A program made the translations under genes and the position numbers. Positions 16,852-27,457 of a stretch of DNA of 64,000 nucleotides are shown piece by piece (positions within the stretch are counted from its first letter, which is position 1; every line of letters begins with the position of its first letter). This stretch comes from Verrucomicrobiaceae bacterium. GTDB taxonomy: Bacteria > Verrucomicrobiota > Verrucomicrobiia > Verrucomicrobiales > Verrucomicrobiaceae. The notes under the pieces are model-generated. The model was not told the DNA's origin and ran no database searches. It was given only the letters and a program-made list of their open reading frames with translations. Location: the NCBI GenBank assembly GCA_027489965.1, contig JAIXZA010000052.1, positions 51,869-115,868 on the forward strand. The letters run 5' to 3'.

Positions 16852-19800
16852 ATGAAATTAAGATCCTTGCTCCTCAAATCCTTGGCGGTCTCAGCCGGTT
16901 GCTTGCTCAGCCAAGCATTGAATGTGCAAGCTGCGCCGTTCACTTCTGGTAATCTGGTTGTGCTGCGCGTGGGCGACGGCGGCACAACGCTCGGCACCGC
17001 TGCATCTGCGGTAAGTCTGGCGGAATACACGACAGCCACCAGTCAAGGTTCACCCGTGCAGACAATTAGCGTGGATTCCACTGCTGCGGGTCTTACCTTG
17101 ACTGGGAACTCAGCCACTCAAGGGACTCTCAATCGCTCTACTGATGGCACTCTTCTAACCTTCGGTGGGTATCGCAAAGCTGCGGGTGGTACCAACCCAC
17201 AAAGCGATACGACAGCGACCACCAACCGTGTCGTCGGTTACATCGGAGTTAGCGGAAGCACTCCAAACGTGGCCACCGCCGTCACCGATGGCTTTAGCGC
17301 GGACTCCTTTCGTAGCGTGATTACGGTGAATGGCAGCTCCTTCTACCTTTCCGGCGCAGGAGCTAGCGCCTCGGGTGGCGTGCGCTATTTGGGGACCGTA
17401 GGGTCGGCTACGACCTCTGTGCCGATCAATAATGGTAACACAGGCAATCCAAACACCCGACAGATCCTCATCCTCGGAGGTAACATCTACCTTTCATCTG
17501 GTGCTGGGAATCCAGGGATTGGAGTTCACAAAGTCGGCGCTGGATTGCCCACATCGGGTCCCCAGACATACACTGGGAGCATCACGACTACAGCGCAGAT
17601 CCAATCATTTTATTTCACCAATCTTGGCAGCGGTAATAACTGGGCTTCCAGTGGCTTCGACACGGTTTACACGGCAGATGGTGCGAACCTTTCTAAGTTC
17701 TCGTTTAATGGCACGTCCTGGGCACTGAACAACGCAGTGGCAGTCACAGGCATCGGTAACATCATCGGCACGACGAGTGGTAGCACAGTCACCTTGTATG
17801 GCACAGACACGACGGCATCCACTGGCAGGATTATTTCCCTGACTGATACTGCTGGGTTCAATGTCAATAATAACGGCTCTGCCACCACACTCGCTACGGC
17901 TGGCACCAACTACGCATTCCGTGGCATCTCCTTTGCTCCTGTCGCAGTCGTCACTCCGGTCATCACTGGTACCGCGACAGCAGCGGCTTTCACCACGACC
18001 TATGGCACTGTATCTGAGGTGCAGACTTTCCCTGTCACGGGCAGCAATCTCAGCGCTAACATCACCGCTACGGCGCCTGCGGGTTTTGAGGTCTCCAGTG
18101 ACGGCACGGCCTTCGCAAGTACTGCCAGTTTCGTTCCATCTAGCGGCAGCGTGACCGGCTCACTCTCAGTTCGCTTGAGTGCCAACGCCGCTGTGCTTGG
18201 CAACTTGAATTCACAGATCATCGCGCTCACAAGCGCAGGTGCCACAACGGTAAACGTCACCACAGCAGCCACTGGTAACATCGTCTCAGCGAAAGCACTG
18301 ACCGTCACGGCAAACGATGTCAGCAAGAATCTTAACGTCACGCTCACCGGCGGCGCTGGTTCCACAGCTTTCACCAGCAGCGGGCTGGCAAACAGCGAAA
18401 CGATTGGCACTGTGACGATCACTTATGGCGCTGGCGCAGCGGCGGCTGATCCAGCGGGCACTTACGCGACTTCGGTCGTCGCATCGCTAGCTACAGGTGG
18501 CAGCTTCACGTCCTCCAATTACGCCATTACTTACATGGCTGGAACGATCACCGTGAATCCAGCGGCCTCACTGACGATCAGTGGTTTAACTGCAGACAAC
18601 AAACCATATGACCGAACCATCAGCGCAACGTTGAGTGGCACGCCAACTTTAGTGGGAGTGCTTCCAGCTGATGTCGGTAATGTCACGCTGAGCGGTACGC
18701 CGGTCGCCACTTTTGCATCGGCTGGTTTCGGCAATGGCATCGCAGTTACCGTTACGGGCTACACACTGTCCGGTTCTGCAGCAGGAAGCTACGTGCTGTC
18801 TCAGCCCACGGGTCTGAGTGCAAACATCACGCAGCTTGCGCTCACAGTCTCAGGCGCAGCTGTGACGCCAAAGCCCTTTGATGGCAACACGAACGCCATC
18901 ATCACTGGCACGCTAACAGGTGTCATCGCCCCCGATGTCGTGACCTTTAATGGCAGTGGTAACTTTGTATCATCCGCCATTGGCACAGGCATTGCGGTGA
19001 CTTCGACGAGCACCATCGGAGGTGCTAATGCAGGTAACTATGTTCTCACTCAACTTACTGGTCTCACTGGCGATATCACCGCGCCCACATTAACCTCAGT
19101 GGACCTTTCTAACTATGTCCGTGTGGGTCGCCATAACTTGCCGGAGTATCGGCGCACGGCGCTGCCGGCAGGCACGCCAGTGAGCAATCTGCTATGTGAT
19201 GAAGCTTCTGGGGTGGCCTACAATTGGGATACCGACACGCTCTTCATCTGCGGTGACGGTGGCCGTGCCATCACGCAAGTGACCAAGTCAGGCCAATTGG
19301 TGGACACGATGACACTGGAACTCAACGCAGCTAAACCACAGGGCACCGAGTTTTACGATCCAGAGGGCATCACCTACATAGGCGGTGGTCAGTTTGTTTT
19401 CAGTGAGGAGCGTGAACGTCAGTTGGTGAAGTTCACCTATATGGGCGGCACTACACTGACTCGTGCAGCAGCACAGACCGTGGATCTCGGCACCTTTGAT
19501 GACAACACTGGGACTGAAGGCATGTCTTGGGACCCGCAAACTAATGGATTCATCGTGTTGAAGGAAAAGACACCGATTGGTGTTTTCCAGACGAGCATTG
19601 ATTGGAATGCAGGAACAGCGACCAATGGCTCGCCTACGACGGTGAACTCGACCAACCTCTTTGATACCACGCTGCTCGGCATGACGGATGTAGCGGATGT
19701 CTTTGCGCTCTCCAATTTGCCTTCCATGACGGGCCAAGCACAGGCTGGAAACCTGCTCATCCTGGGCCAAGAGAATGCGCGTGTCGTGAATGTTGACCGT

Positions 19801-22800
19801 GCAGGAAACATCGTCAGCACACTCAACATCACTTCGGACGTGGGGAATCCTTTGAGTGCCGCTGACCAGCAGCCTGAAGGCATCACGATGGACCGCGCGG
19901 GCAACATCTATGTCGTCAATGAAAACGGCGGCGGCAGTATCGAGTTCCCACAACTTTGGGTCTATGCGCCTTCCACAGTGCCGAATGCAGCTCCGACAGC
20001 CGTGGTGCTGAACAACGCAGTCAATTCTCTCCAGGAAAACACCAGTACGGCCTCACCGATCAAGGTGGGCGACATCGTCGTGACCGATGACGGACTTGGC
20101 ACCAACGCGCTGAGCCTCACTGGAGCCGATGCGGCCTCCTTCCAGATCACTGGTAGTGCCCTGTATCTCAAATCGGGTGCCGTGCTCGATTTCGAGACGA
20201 AGACCAGCTACGCCGTCACCATCAATGCGGACGATACAACCGTTGGCTCTACGCCAGACGTCACGGTCAACTATACGCTAAGCGTGACAGATCAGGTCGT
20301 CGAAACACCTGCGCCTCCTGCCCTCATCGTTACCGAAGTGGCTCCCTGGGCCAGCAGTAACGGCATAGTCGGCGGTGATTGGTTTGAAGTCACCAACGTC
20401 AGTGCCAACGCCGTGGACATCACCGGTTGGAAGATTGACGACAGTTCGAACGCTTTCGCAACCTCGCTCGCACTCACTGGCATCACCAGCATCGCTGCGG
20501 GTGAGTCTGTGATCTTCCTCGAAAGCACCGTGGCCAATCAAGCCACCATCGTGGACACTTTCAAAACGGTGTGGTTCGGCGGCAGTCCTCCTGTGGGTCT
20601 GCAAGTCGGCACTTATCAAGGCTCCGGAGCCGGCCTCAGCACCGGTGGTGATGCGGTAAACCTCTTCACCGCTGGTGGCACACGTCACTCTGGCGTCAGC
20701 TTCGGTGCAGCCGATGTCGCGACGCCTTTCCAGACCTTCGACAACACCGCTGCGGCAAACGACACGGCCATCGCCTTGTTAAGCACAGTGGGAGTGAACG
20801 GAGCCTTCGCCGCTGCCACCAGCTCGGTTGAAATCGGCTCACCCGGCATCTCAAATCCTGGCGTGCTTCGCGTCACGGAAGTCGCTCCCTGGAGCAGTGG
20901 AAACAGCCCAGTGCTAGCCGATTGGTTTGAAGTCACCAACACTGGCGCACGTACCGTGGACATCACGGGTTGGAAAGTGGACGATAGCTCGGAGTCTCCT
21001 GCTGCTGCGCTCGCACTCGTTGGTATCACCAGCATCGCTCCGGGCGAATCCGTGATCTTCCTCGAGTCCGCCACACCTGTGACCACCAAGGCCGCGTTCC
21101 TGTCGAATTGGTTCGGCGCAAGCCCCCCAGCCTCGCTGCAAGTCGGCAGCTACACTGGCGGCGGCATCGGCCTCAGCACGGGTGGTGACGCGGTTAATCT
21201 CTACGACACCAACAATGTGCGCCAAGCAAACGTGTCCTTCGGACTTTCACCTTCCACGGCTCCCTTCACGACCTTTGACAACGCGGCGGCAGCCAACGTC
21301 GCCGCTCTCACCCAGTTCAGCGTCGTCGGAGTCAATGGAGCCTTTGTTGCCGTCAATAGTGCGACTGAAGTCGGTTCACCTGGAGCCATGGCATCGGCAC
21401 CGATTGGAGCCTCGGTTGTGAGTATTGCCGCTGCCTCAGTCAATGAGGGTAATAGCGGCACGATTATCCTGAATCTACCAGTGACGAGGACGAACACCTC
21501 CTCTGTTTTTACCGTGAACTATGCGGTCACTGGTGGCACCGCTACGGCTGGCACGGACTATACGCTGGCTGCTGGCACGCTCAGCTTCACTTTCAATGGT
21601 GCTGCCACACAAGATATCGCCGTCACGGTGAATGGTGATACCACTATCGAGAGCAATGAAGTCGTCACCGTCACGCTGTCTGGAATCGTTAATGCCAATG
21701 GCACGACGACTCTCGGCACCGCTACTGCGAATGGCACCATCACCAACGACGATACCGTGCCGAACTCCTTCCCGAGCAACGGCAGGATCACTTCTACGGT
21801 GAAAGGCTTCATCGATCTGGACGCTGCTCCTCTCGCTAGCACCAATGGTGCGGAAATCCCAGCCTTTGACCCGCTTTCTAAACGCGCCTTCACTTCATCC
21901 AACTCCGGCATCCAGGTGATCAATCTCACCAATCCAGCCGCCCCAGCCTTCATCAATACCATCGCTCCTGCCTCGCTCGGAGTCGCGGGGCTCACTAGCA
22001 ATGATGTTTCCTCCGTGACGGTCAGAAAAGGCACCGGCGGAAATCCAAGCGTTCTCGCCGCTGCGATCATTTCCTCGCCCAAGTCCGCGCTCGGCTATGT
22101 GATCTTCATCAATCCTGCCACGGGTGCCTTGATCGGTTCCAGTCAGGTCGGCGCGAATCCAGACCATATCGCTTTCAGCCCAGATGGCACGAAACTGCTC
22201 GTCGCGAATGAAGGTGAGCTGGATGCCGTAAACGCTGCACCCACCGTGATCGCAAGCGATACAACAATCGGCTCTGTGAGCATCATCAGTGTGCCGGCCG
22301 TCATCTCCGGTGTGCCAACTTCGCTGCCTACTGCCACCGCAGATTTCACCGACTATGACAGCCAATCCGCAGCTCTCAGCGCAGCGGGCGTCCGCATTTT
22401 CCAAGGCGGGAAGCCCTCCACCGATTTCGAGCCTGAATACTTCGCCATCAGCGCAGATAGCACCAAGGCACTCGTCACCCTTCAGGAGGCAAACGCTGTC
22501 GCCACTCTCGATCTCGCCACCGCCACCTTCACCAGCGTGGTGCCGCTTGGGAAAAAGAACTTCGCCACTGGCCGCCATGATTTTAGCGATCGCGATGGCC
22601 TGACTGCCGCAGGCGCTGCTGCCACGCTGGTGAATCCTACTACAGGTAATCCTGTCTTTGGTCTTTACATGCCAGATGCCGTAGGCTCCTACTCCGCCGC
22701 TGGACAGACCTACTACATCACCGCCAATGAGGGTGATGATCGCAACGATTTCCTCAATCCCGATGAGACCACCACTGTCGGTGCGGCTTCTGGTTATACT

Positions 22801-25800
22801 CTAGATCCCACCGTATTTCCAAATGCCAGCGCGCTGAAAAACCAAGCCAGCCTCGGTCGCCTCACCGTCAGCAATGCAACGGGCCTGCGTGGTGATACGG
22901 ATGGTGATGGCGACATCGATGAAATTCTCAGCTACGGCGGTCGCTCCTTCTCCATCCTCGACTCCACTGGAGCCATCATCTGGGATAGCGGTGACATGAT
23001 TGAAAATATCATCGCCTCGCAGTTCCCATCGAACTTCGACGATACGCGCAGCGACAACAAAGGCCCCGAACCAGAAGGTGTCACCGTCGCCACCCTCGGC
23101 AGCCGCACCTACGCTTTCATCGGACTTGAGCGCTCGCATATGACACTCGTGTTCGACGTGACAAATCCCGCTGCCGTCACCTTTGCCGGTGGGCTGGTCC
23201 GCAGCGGTGATCTCAACCCCGAAGGCCTCGTGGTGGTTTCCGCCGCCGATAGCCCGACTGGCAAGCCGCTCCTTCTTCAAGCCAGCGAAGTTTCCCAAAC
23301 TCTCACCGTCTTTGAACTGAATCAAACCACCGATTACACCCTCCAAGTCCTCCACTACTACGGTGAGAGCGGCCTGCTCGGCATCCAGACTGCGCCGATC
23401 ATGGGCGCGATGATTGATCGCTTCGACGATCAGTATGCGAACACGGTCGTCATCGGTGAGGGCGATAGCTTCATCCCTGGCCCTTGGCTTGTTGCTGGCG
23501 CTGACCCGGCCTTCAATGCGCTGCTCCACACCACAGCTCAAGTCTATTCCGGCAACAACGGAGCACTCGGCGTGGCAGGCACTTTCAATGCCACCGCGAC
23601 AGCGACGACCGCTGTGCCCTTTGCCCGCGCTGACATCGCCATCATGAATGCCTTTGGCACCACAGTCTCGGCTCTCGGTAACCATGAGTTTGACCTTGGT
23701 TCACCCGTGCTAGCCAGTGCCATTTATCCTGCAACAACGACGGGCTCCACGGCTGTCGGCAACTGGGTCGGTGCTAAGTTCCCGCACATCACAGCTAACC
23801 TCGACTTCTCCGCAGATAGCAGCCTGCGTGCTCGTGCTGACCTCAGTCTTGGCGGCGTAGCTGGCACGGCAAACAATGCACCCAATGTGAATGCCATCAC
23901 GGCAGGCACCATCGCCAATCTTGAGGTCACTAGTGTGAACATGCAGGCCAAGATCGCCCCCTATGCCATCAAGACGATCAATGGCCAGCGCATCGGTTTT
24001 GTTGGAGCCACGACCTTTGACCTACTCTCGAAGTCGTCACCGAATGGCACGGTGCCAAAGGATGATGCCAATGCTTCCACCAGCGATCTTCAAGAAATCG
24101 CCGCTTATCTGCAAGCTGCCGTCAATTCCTTGCAAGCACTCGGTGTGACCAAGATCATCCAAGTTGATCAGCTCGATACACTGCAACGCAACAAGGACCT
24201 CGCACCACTCGTCTCCGGTATCGACATCGTCGTTGCTGGTGGTGGTCATGAACGCATGGGAGACGCCACGGATGTCCCGGTCGGATTCAACGGACACGAT
24301 GCCGACTTCGTTGCCGATGCCTACCCAATCGTCACAGCTGGTGCCGATGGCCGCCCAGTGCTCATCGTCACCACCGACACCGAGTACACTTACCTCGGTC
24401 GCCTCGTCGCCGACTTTGATGCCGACGGCACCTTGATTGTGCCCAATCTGAATCCTGTGGTAAATGGAGCTTATGCTTCCACCGAAGCCAATCTTCAGGT
24501 TGCCTATGCTACCGCAAACAGCGCCGCTACCATTATCGCCAGCAGCACTATTGGCAGTCAGGTCAAGACTATCATCGATGCGATCAACACAGTCGTCGTC
24601 ACAAAAGACAGCAACGTCTATGGATATACCAACGTGTATCTTGAAGGTGATCGTGTTTTTGGTCGCACACAGGAAGTGAATCTCGGCAACATCACCGCTG
24701 ATGCCAATGCCTGGAAGGGACGTAACGCGCTCGGCCTTGGCCTTGGGGATGCGGTATTCTCGCTGAAGAACGGCGGTGGCATCCGCGCCTCACTTGGCTC
24801 GGTGCTGGCGAATGGCACCAAGGTTGCACCGATCGCCAACCCGCTCACCGGCAAACTTGCAGGCGGCATTTCTCAGCTCGATGTCGAAAACGCGCTCCGT
24901 TTCGATAACAAGCTGATGGTCTTCGATGCTACCCCGCTCGGCCTCAAGAACATCCTCGAATTCGCTTCTGGCCTCAGTAGCGGGCCGACTGTCCAGAGTG
25001 GAGGTTACGCCCAAGTGGGTAACATCCGTTTCTCCTACAATTCTGCGCTGACTTTCGGCTCCAGACTGCGCTCCGCCGCCCTCGTCAATGAAGCCGGACA
25101 GATCGTCGCAAAAATCGTCGAGAATGGCGTAGTGCTTCCAACCGCTCCGGCCACTATCAAGTGCGTCGCACTCAGCTTCACTGCCAATGGCGGCGACAAT
25201 TACCCGATCAAGTATCTCAACCCGCCTACCAATACGACTGTGAACAGCGAGACTTCGAACTTCCGCTTGTTGCTCACCAATGGCGGTCTATCCGATTCGG
25301 TCGCTAGAAACTTGGACTTCACTGCCGCCAGCACCTACACCAGTCTTGGCATCACGGCGGCAGATGTGCTGGGTGAACAAAAAGCCTTCCAGGACTTCCT
25401 CGCCGCACGTCATCCGAACCTTGCGACTGCTTACAACATCGCTGACACAACAGTGGCCCAGGACACGCGCGTCCAGCAACTCGCCTTCCGCAGTGACACC
25501 GTCCTCAGCGGCCCGGCTACCTTTGCCTCCTGGTTGGCTACCAACGGTTTTTCCGGGAATGCTGGCGGTGACACCGATAGCGATGGAGTACCAGACTCAC
25601 TGGAATACTTCTTTAACTCCAGCCCAAACAGCGGTGATGATCGCGACAATCTGCCAACAGTGGTTATGAACGGCAACGATCTCGAGTTCCGCTTCACTTA
25701 CCTCAACAACACCGTCTTCACTGGCTTCCTCCAATGCTCTGAAGATCTCATCAACTGGGCCAATGCCACTCCTGGTGTCGATTATGAAGTCATCACCGAA

Positions 25801-27396
25801 ACCGTGAACGGCGTGGAGACAGCCGTGCGCTACCGCATCTTCTGCAATCCGCTGCCGACCACGCAAGGACCCTTCACTTATCTGACACCTTTCACCAGCG
25901 AAGTCGAGCGCGGCAGTATCAACAACCTTACTATCACTAATCACGGCATGGTTGGCGCTGGACGCATCTCGGGGGAAGCTCTGGATAATTTTGGTGAAAC
26001 ACAGGGCGCTGCATCCGGACTTTCCATCACAGGATGGAGCTACAATTCTGGTAGCAATCAGTTCAGCGGTACATTCAATGTGTTGCCTGATCGTGGTTAC
26101 AACAATACCGTTATTGTTCCAAACATTTACTCGAACTATGCTGCCCGCATTCATCAGGTGCCATTCACCTTTACACCTTACTATGGCGCAGGTCCGGTCG
26201 CTCAAACGCAGATCCTGCCGACCTATAGCAGCAGCACGAAGTTCACCTACCTTGATGGAGCCACCACGAAGTTCACCACAGGACTTAATGCCGCCGCGGT
26301 GAACACGGTCATGGACCAAAGTGTGGGCACCGCATCTGCGGCTAATGGTCCTGGGGGAGCAACGACAAATCTCCTCAGCTTTGACGCTGAAGCCATCCAT
26401 GTCTTCCCAGATGGCTCCGGTTTCGTTTCCGACGAATACGGCACCTACATCGCCCGCTTCAATGCTGCCAAGCAGTTCACCAAGCTCATCCAGCTCCCCG
26501 CTTCAGCACAGCCACACAAACCAGTGGGTGCGCTGAATTTTGATGCTGCTGCCGCTCCAACGAATGGCCGACGCAACAACCAAGGTCTTGAAGGTCTCGC
26601 TGTCTCTCCTGATAACAAGCGCCTCATGGCACTCATGCAGAGCGCCCTCGTCCAGGATACCAGCGGCAGCCTGCAGCAGACTCGCTTTAACACTCGTCTC
26701 TATGTCTATGACATTGAAGCCGCCAAATTGGAGAATCCAGTGCTGATCGGAGAATACGTCGTGCAGCTCCCGCGCTATGACCTGAATGGCAACAACTCTG
26801 GTCTGGATGTCACGGCTGCCCAATCTGAGATCGTCGCCATTAGCAACACGCAGTTCCTCATGCTGCCGCGTGATGGCAATGGTCTGGGCAAGAGCACCGC
26901 TGACCCAATCGTGACGAAGACCGTGGATCTCGTGGACTTCTCCTCCGCCACCAACGTCCTCGGACTCTACGATGCGGAAGGAAACCAGATCAGCCCTTCT
27001 GGCAACCTGCGCGCCACGATCACTCCAGCGAAAAGCACGGTCGTCATCAACCTGCTTTCCACAGCAGATCTGACCAAGTTTGGCTTCAATACCAACACCA
27101 ATTCGCCGAATCAGTTCACCTTGGCGGAGAAGATTGAGGCTATGTCACTGGTGCCAGACACCTCAACAATCAGCACCGAGGACTACTTCCTCTTCGTCGC
27201 TAACGACAACGACTTCCAGTCCTCTGACGTGAAGATGCTCGATGCCACGGGTAACATCGTCAGCTACGGTGATGCACGTTCCTCTGTCTCTGGCAGCCCG
27301 AAGATCACCAACGACGCCGTCTTCACCGCCTGGCGCATCACCATCTGCCCGAATAACCGCAAATTCTTCAAGATTGCCGTTCCTGGAGCGCCTTAA
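16852..27396 (+). CDS. 3514-residue exported multidomain phosphatase (YDG/MBG, lamin-tail, Calx-beta, 5'-nucleotidase, phytase-like)
   Basis: One uninterrupted frame with a Sec signal (about residues 1-27). Domains in order, with approximate residues: an N-terminal propeller-like region (28-365), an Ig-like domain (365-480), an MBG domain (480-570), two YDG domains (571-755), an SdiA-regulated/phytase-like propeller (755-1040), a cadherin-like domain (1043-1150), two lamin-tail domains (1157-1336 and 1338-1516) and a Calx-beta domain (1522-1635). Then come a choice-of-anchor-I propeller (1643-2163), a 5'-nucleotidase-type metallophosphatase with its C-terminal domain (2164-2883; GEGDSFIPG, ALGNHEFD, GGGHERM, LKNGGGIRAS), a calcium-type repeat (DTDSDGVPDSLEYFF), and a C-terminal esterase-like phytase domain (3017-3507). 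The likely role is release of phosphate from nucleotides and phytate-like compounds at the cell surface. The first Asp-x-His metal motif of the nucleotidase fold appears changed (LHYYGES). There is no PEP-CTERM end. Confidence 0.88.
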   Translation: MKLRSLLLKSLAVSAGCLLSQALNVQAAPFTSGNLVVLRVGDGGTTLGTAASAVSLAEYTTATSQGSPVQTISVDSTAAGLTLTGNSATQGTLNRSTDGTLLTFGGYRKAAGGTNPQSDTTATTNRVVGYIGVSGSTPNVATAVTDGFSADSFRSVITVNGSSFYLSGAGASASGGVRYLGTVGSATTSVPINNGNTGNPNTRQILILGGNIYLSSGAGNPGIGVHKVGAGLPTSGPQTYTGSITTTAQIQSFYFTNLGSGNNWASSGFDTVYTADGANLSKFSFNGTSWALNNAVAVTGIGNIIGTTSGSTVTLYGTDTTASTGRIISLTDTAGFNVNNNGSATTLATAGTNYAFRGISFAPVAVVTPVITGTATAAAFTTTYGTVSEVQTFPVTGSNLSANITATAPAGFEVSSDGTAFASTASFVPSSGSVTGSLSVRLSANAAVLGNLNSQIIALTSAGATTVNVTTAATGNIVSAKALTVTANDVSKNLNVTLTGGAGSTAFTSSGLANSETIGTVTITYGAGAAAADPAGTYATSVVASLATGGSFTSSNYAITYMAGTITVNPAASLTISGLTADNKPYDRTISATLSGTPTLVGVLPADVGNVTLSGTPVATFASAGFGNGIAVTVTGYTLSGSAAGSYVLSQPTGLSANITQLALTVSGAAVTPKPFDGNTNAIITGTLTGVIAPDVVTFNGSGNFVSSAIGTGIAVTSTSTIGGANAGNYVLTQLTGLTGDITAPTLTSVDLSNYVRVGRHNLPEYRRTALPAGTPVSNLLCDEASGVAYNWDTDTLFICGDGGRAITQVTKSGQLVDTMTLELNAAKPQGTEFYDPEGITYIGGGQFVFSEERERQLVKFTYMGGTTLTRAAAQTVDLGTFDDNTGTEGMSWDPQTNGFIVLKEKTPIGVFQTSIDWNAGTATNGSPTTVNSTNLFDTTLLGMTDVADVFALSNLPSMTGQAQAGNLLILGQENARVVNVDRAGNIVSTLNITSDVGNPLSAADQQPEGITMDRAGNIYVVNENGGGSIEFPQLWVYAPSTVPNAAPTAVVLNNAVNSLQENTSTASPIKVGDIVVTDDGLGTNALSLTGADAASFQITGSALYLKSGAVLDFETKTSYAVTINADDTTVGSTPDVTVNYTLSVTDQVVETPAPPALIVTEVAPWASSNGIVGGDWFEVTNVSANAVDITGWKIDDSSNAFATSLALTGITSIAAGESVIFLESTVANQATIVDTFKTVWFGGSPPVGLQVGTYQGSGAGLSTGGDAVNLFTAGGTRHSGVSFGAADVATPFQTFDNTAAANDTAIALLSTVGVNGAFAAATSSVEIGSPGISNPGVLRVTEVAPWSSGNSPVLADWFEVTNTGARTVDITGWKVDDSSESPAAALALVGITSIAPGESVIFLESATPVTTKAAFLSNWFGASPPASLQVGSYTGGGIGLSTGGDAVNLYDTNNVRQANVSFGLSPSTAPFTTFDNAAAANVAALTQFSVVGVNGAFVAVNSATEVGSPGAMASAPIGASVVSIAAASVNEGNSGTIILNLPVTRTNTSSVFTVNYAVTGGTATAGTDYTLAAGTLSFTFNGAATQDIAVTVNGDTTIESNEVVTVTLSGIVNANGTTTLGTATANGTITNDDTVPNSFPSNGRITSTVKGFIDLDAAPLASTNGAEIPAFDPLSKRAFTSSNSGIQVINLTNPAAPAFINTIAPASLGVAGLTSNDVSSVTVRKGTGGNPSVLAAAIISSPKSALGYVIFINPATGALIGSSQVGANPDHIAFSPDGTKLLVANEGELDAVNAAPTVIASDTTIGSVSIISVPAVISGVPTSLPTATADFTDYDSQSAALSAAGVRIFQGGKPSTDFEPEYFAISADSTKALVTLQEANAVATLDLATATFTSVVPLGKKNFATGRHDFSDRDGLTAAGAAATLVNPTTGNPVFGLYMPDAVGSYSAAGQTYYITANEGDDRNDFLNPDETTTVGAASGYTLDPTVFPNASALKNQASLGRLTVSNATGLRGDTDGDGDIDEILSYGGRSFSILDSTGAIIWDSGDMIENIIASQFPSNFDDTRSDNKGPEPEGVTVATLGSRTYAFIGLERSHMTLVFDVTNPAAVTFAGGLVRSGDLNPEGLVVVSAADSPTGKPLLLQASEVSQTLTVFELNQTTDYTLQVLHYYGESGLLGIQTAPIMGAMIDRFDDQYANTVVIGEGDSFIPGPWLVAGADPAFNALLHTTAQVYSGNNGALGVAGTFNATATATTAVPFARADIAIMNAFGTTVSALGNHEFDLGSPVLASAIYPATTTGSTAVGNWVGAKFPHITANLDFSADSSLRARADLSLGGVAGTANNAPNVNAITAGTIANLEVTSVNMQAKIAPYAIKTINGQRIGFVGATTFDLLSKSSPNGTVPKDDANASTSDLQEIAAYLQAAVNSLQALGVTKIIQVDQLDTLQRNKDLAPLVSGIDIVVAGGGHERMGDATDVPVGFNGHDADFVADAYPIVTAGADGRPVLIVTTDTEYTYLGRLVADFDADGTLIVPNLNPVVNGAYASTEANLQVAYATANSAATIIASSTIGSQVKTIIDAINTVVVTKDSNVYGYTNVYLEGDRVFGRTQEVNLGNITADANAWKGRNALGLGLGDAVFSLKNGGGIRASLGSVLANGTKVAPIANPLTGKLAGGISQLDVENALRFDNKLMVFDATPLGLKNILEFASGLSSGPTVQSGGYAQVGNIRFSYNSALTFGSRLRSAALVNEAGQIVAKIVENGVVLPTAPATIKCVALSFTANGGDNYPIKYLNPPTNTTVNSETSNFRLLLTNGGLSDSVARNLDFTAASTYTSLGITAADVLGEQKAFQDFLAARHPNLATAYNIADTTVAQDTRVQQLAFRSDTVLSGPATFASWLATNGFSGNAGGDTDSDGVPDSLEYFFNSSPNSGDDRDNLPTVVMNGNDLEFRFTYLNNTVFTGFLQCSEDLINWANATPGVDYEVITETVNGVETAVRYRIFCNPLPTTQGPFTYLTPFTSEVERGSINNLTITNHGMVGAGRISGEALDNFGETQGAASGLSITGWSYNSGSNQFSGTFNVLPDRGYNNTVIVPNIYSNYAARIHQVPFTFTPYYGAGPVAQTQILPTYSSSTKFTYLDGATTKFTTGLNAAAVNTVMDQSVGTASAANGPGGATTNLLSFDAEAIHVFPDGSGFVSDEYGTYIARFNAAKQFTKLIQLPASAQPHKPVGALNFDAAAAPTNGRRNNQGLEGLAVSPDNKRLMALMQSALVQDTSGSLQQTRFNTRLYVYDIEAAKLENPVLIGEYVVQLPRYDLNGNNSGLDVTAAQSEIVAISNTQFLMLPRDGNGLGKSTADPIVTKTVDLVDFSSATNVLGLYDAEGNQISPSGNLRATITPAKSTVVINLLSTADLTKFGFNTNTNSPNQFTLAEKIEAMSLVPDTSTISTEDYFLFVANDNDFQSSDVKMLDATGNIVSYGDARSSVSGSPKITNDAVFTAWRITICPNNRKFFKIAVPGAP
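20319..21400 (+). repeat. tandem duplicated lamin-tail domain
   Basis: Two adjacent copies of about 540 bases, inside the 3514-residue protein gene. Copy 1 begins TEVAPWASSNG and copy 2 TEVAPWSSGNS. Both contain ADWFEVTN or GDWFEVTN, VDITGWK(I/V)DDSS, ESVIFLES, GLSTGGDAVNL, VSFG, TFDN and VGVNGAF. The spacing and order of these motifs are the same in both copies, as expected for an internal tandem duplication. Confidence 0.8.
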
Positions 27397-27457
27397 TCCT
27401 TTTAAAAAGACCGGAATTAGCCTTTGCCCATTTTGTGAGACTCTGTCTGCCACGACC

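Noticed and set aside
22801..23685. 294-codon minus-strand frame inside the 3514-residue protein gene
   Set aside because: It is a shadow of the plus-strand gene, which has clear domains. The antisense product has low-complexity Asp/Gly/Arg composition.
27242..27457. Upstream extension of the sigma factor frame
   Set aside because: It overlaps the end of the 3514-residue protein gene, and its sequence is that gene read in another frame.
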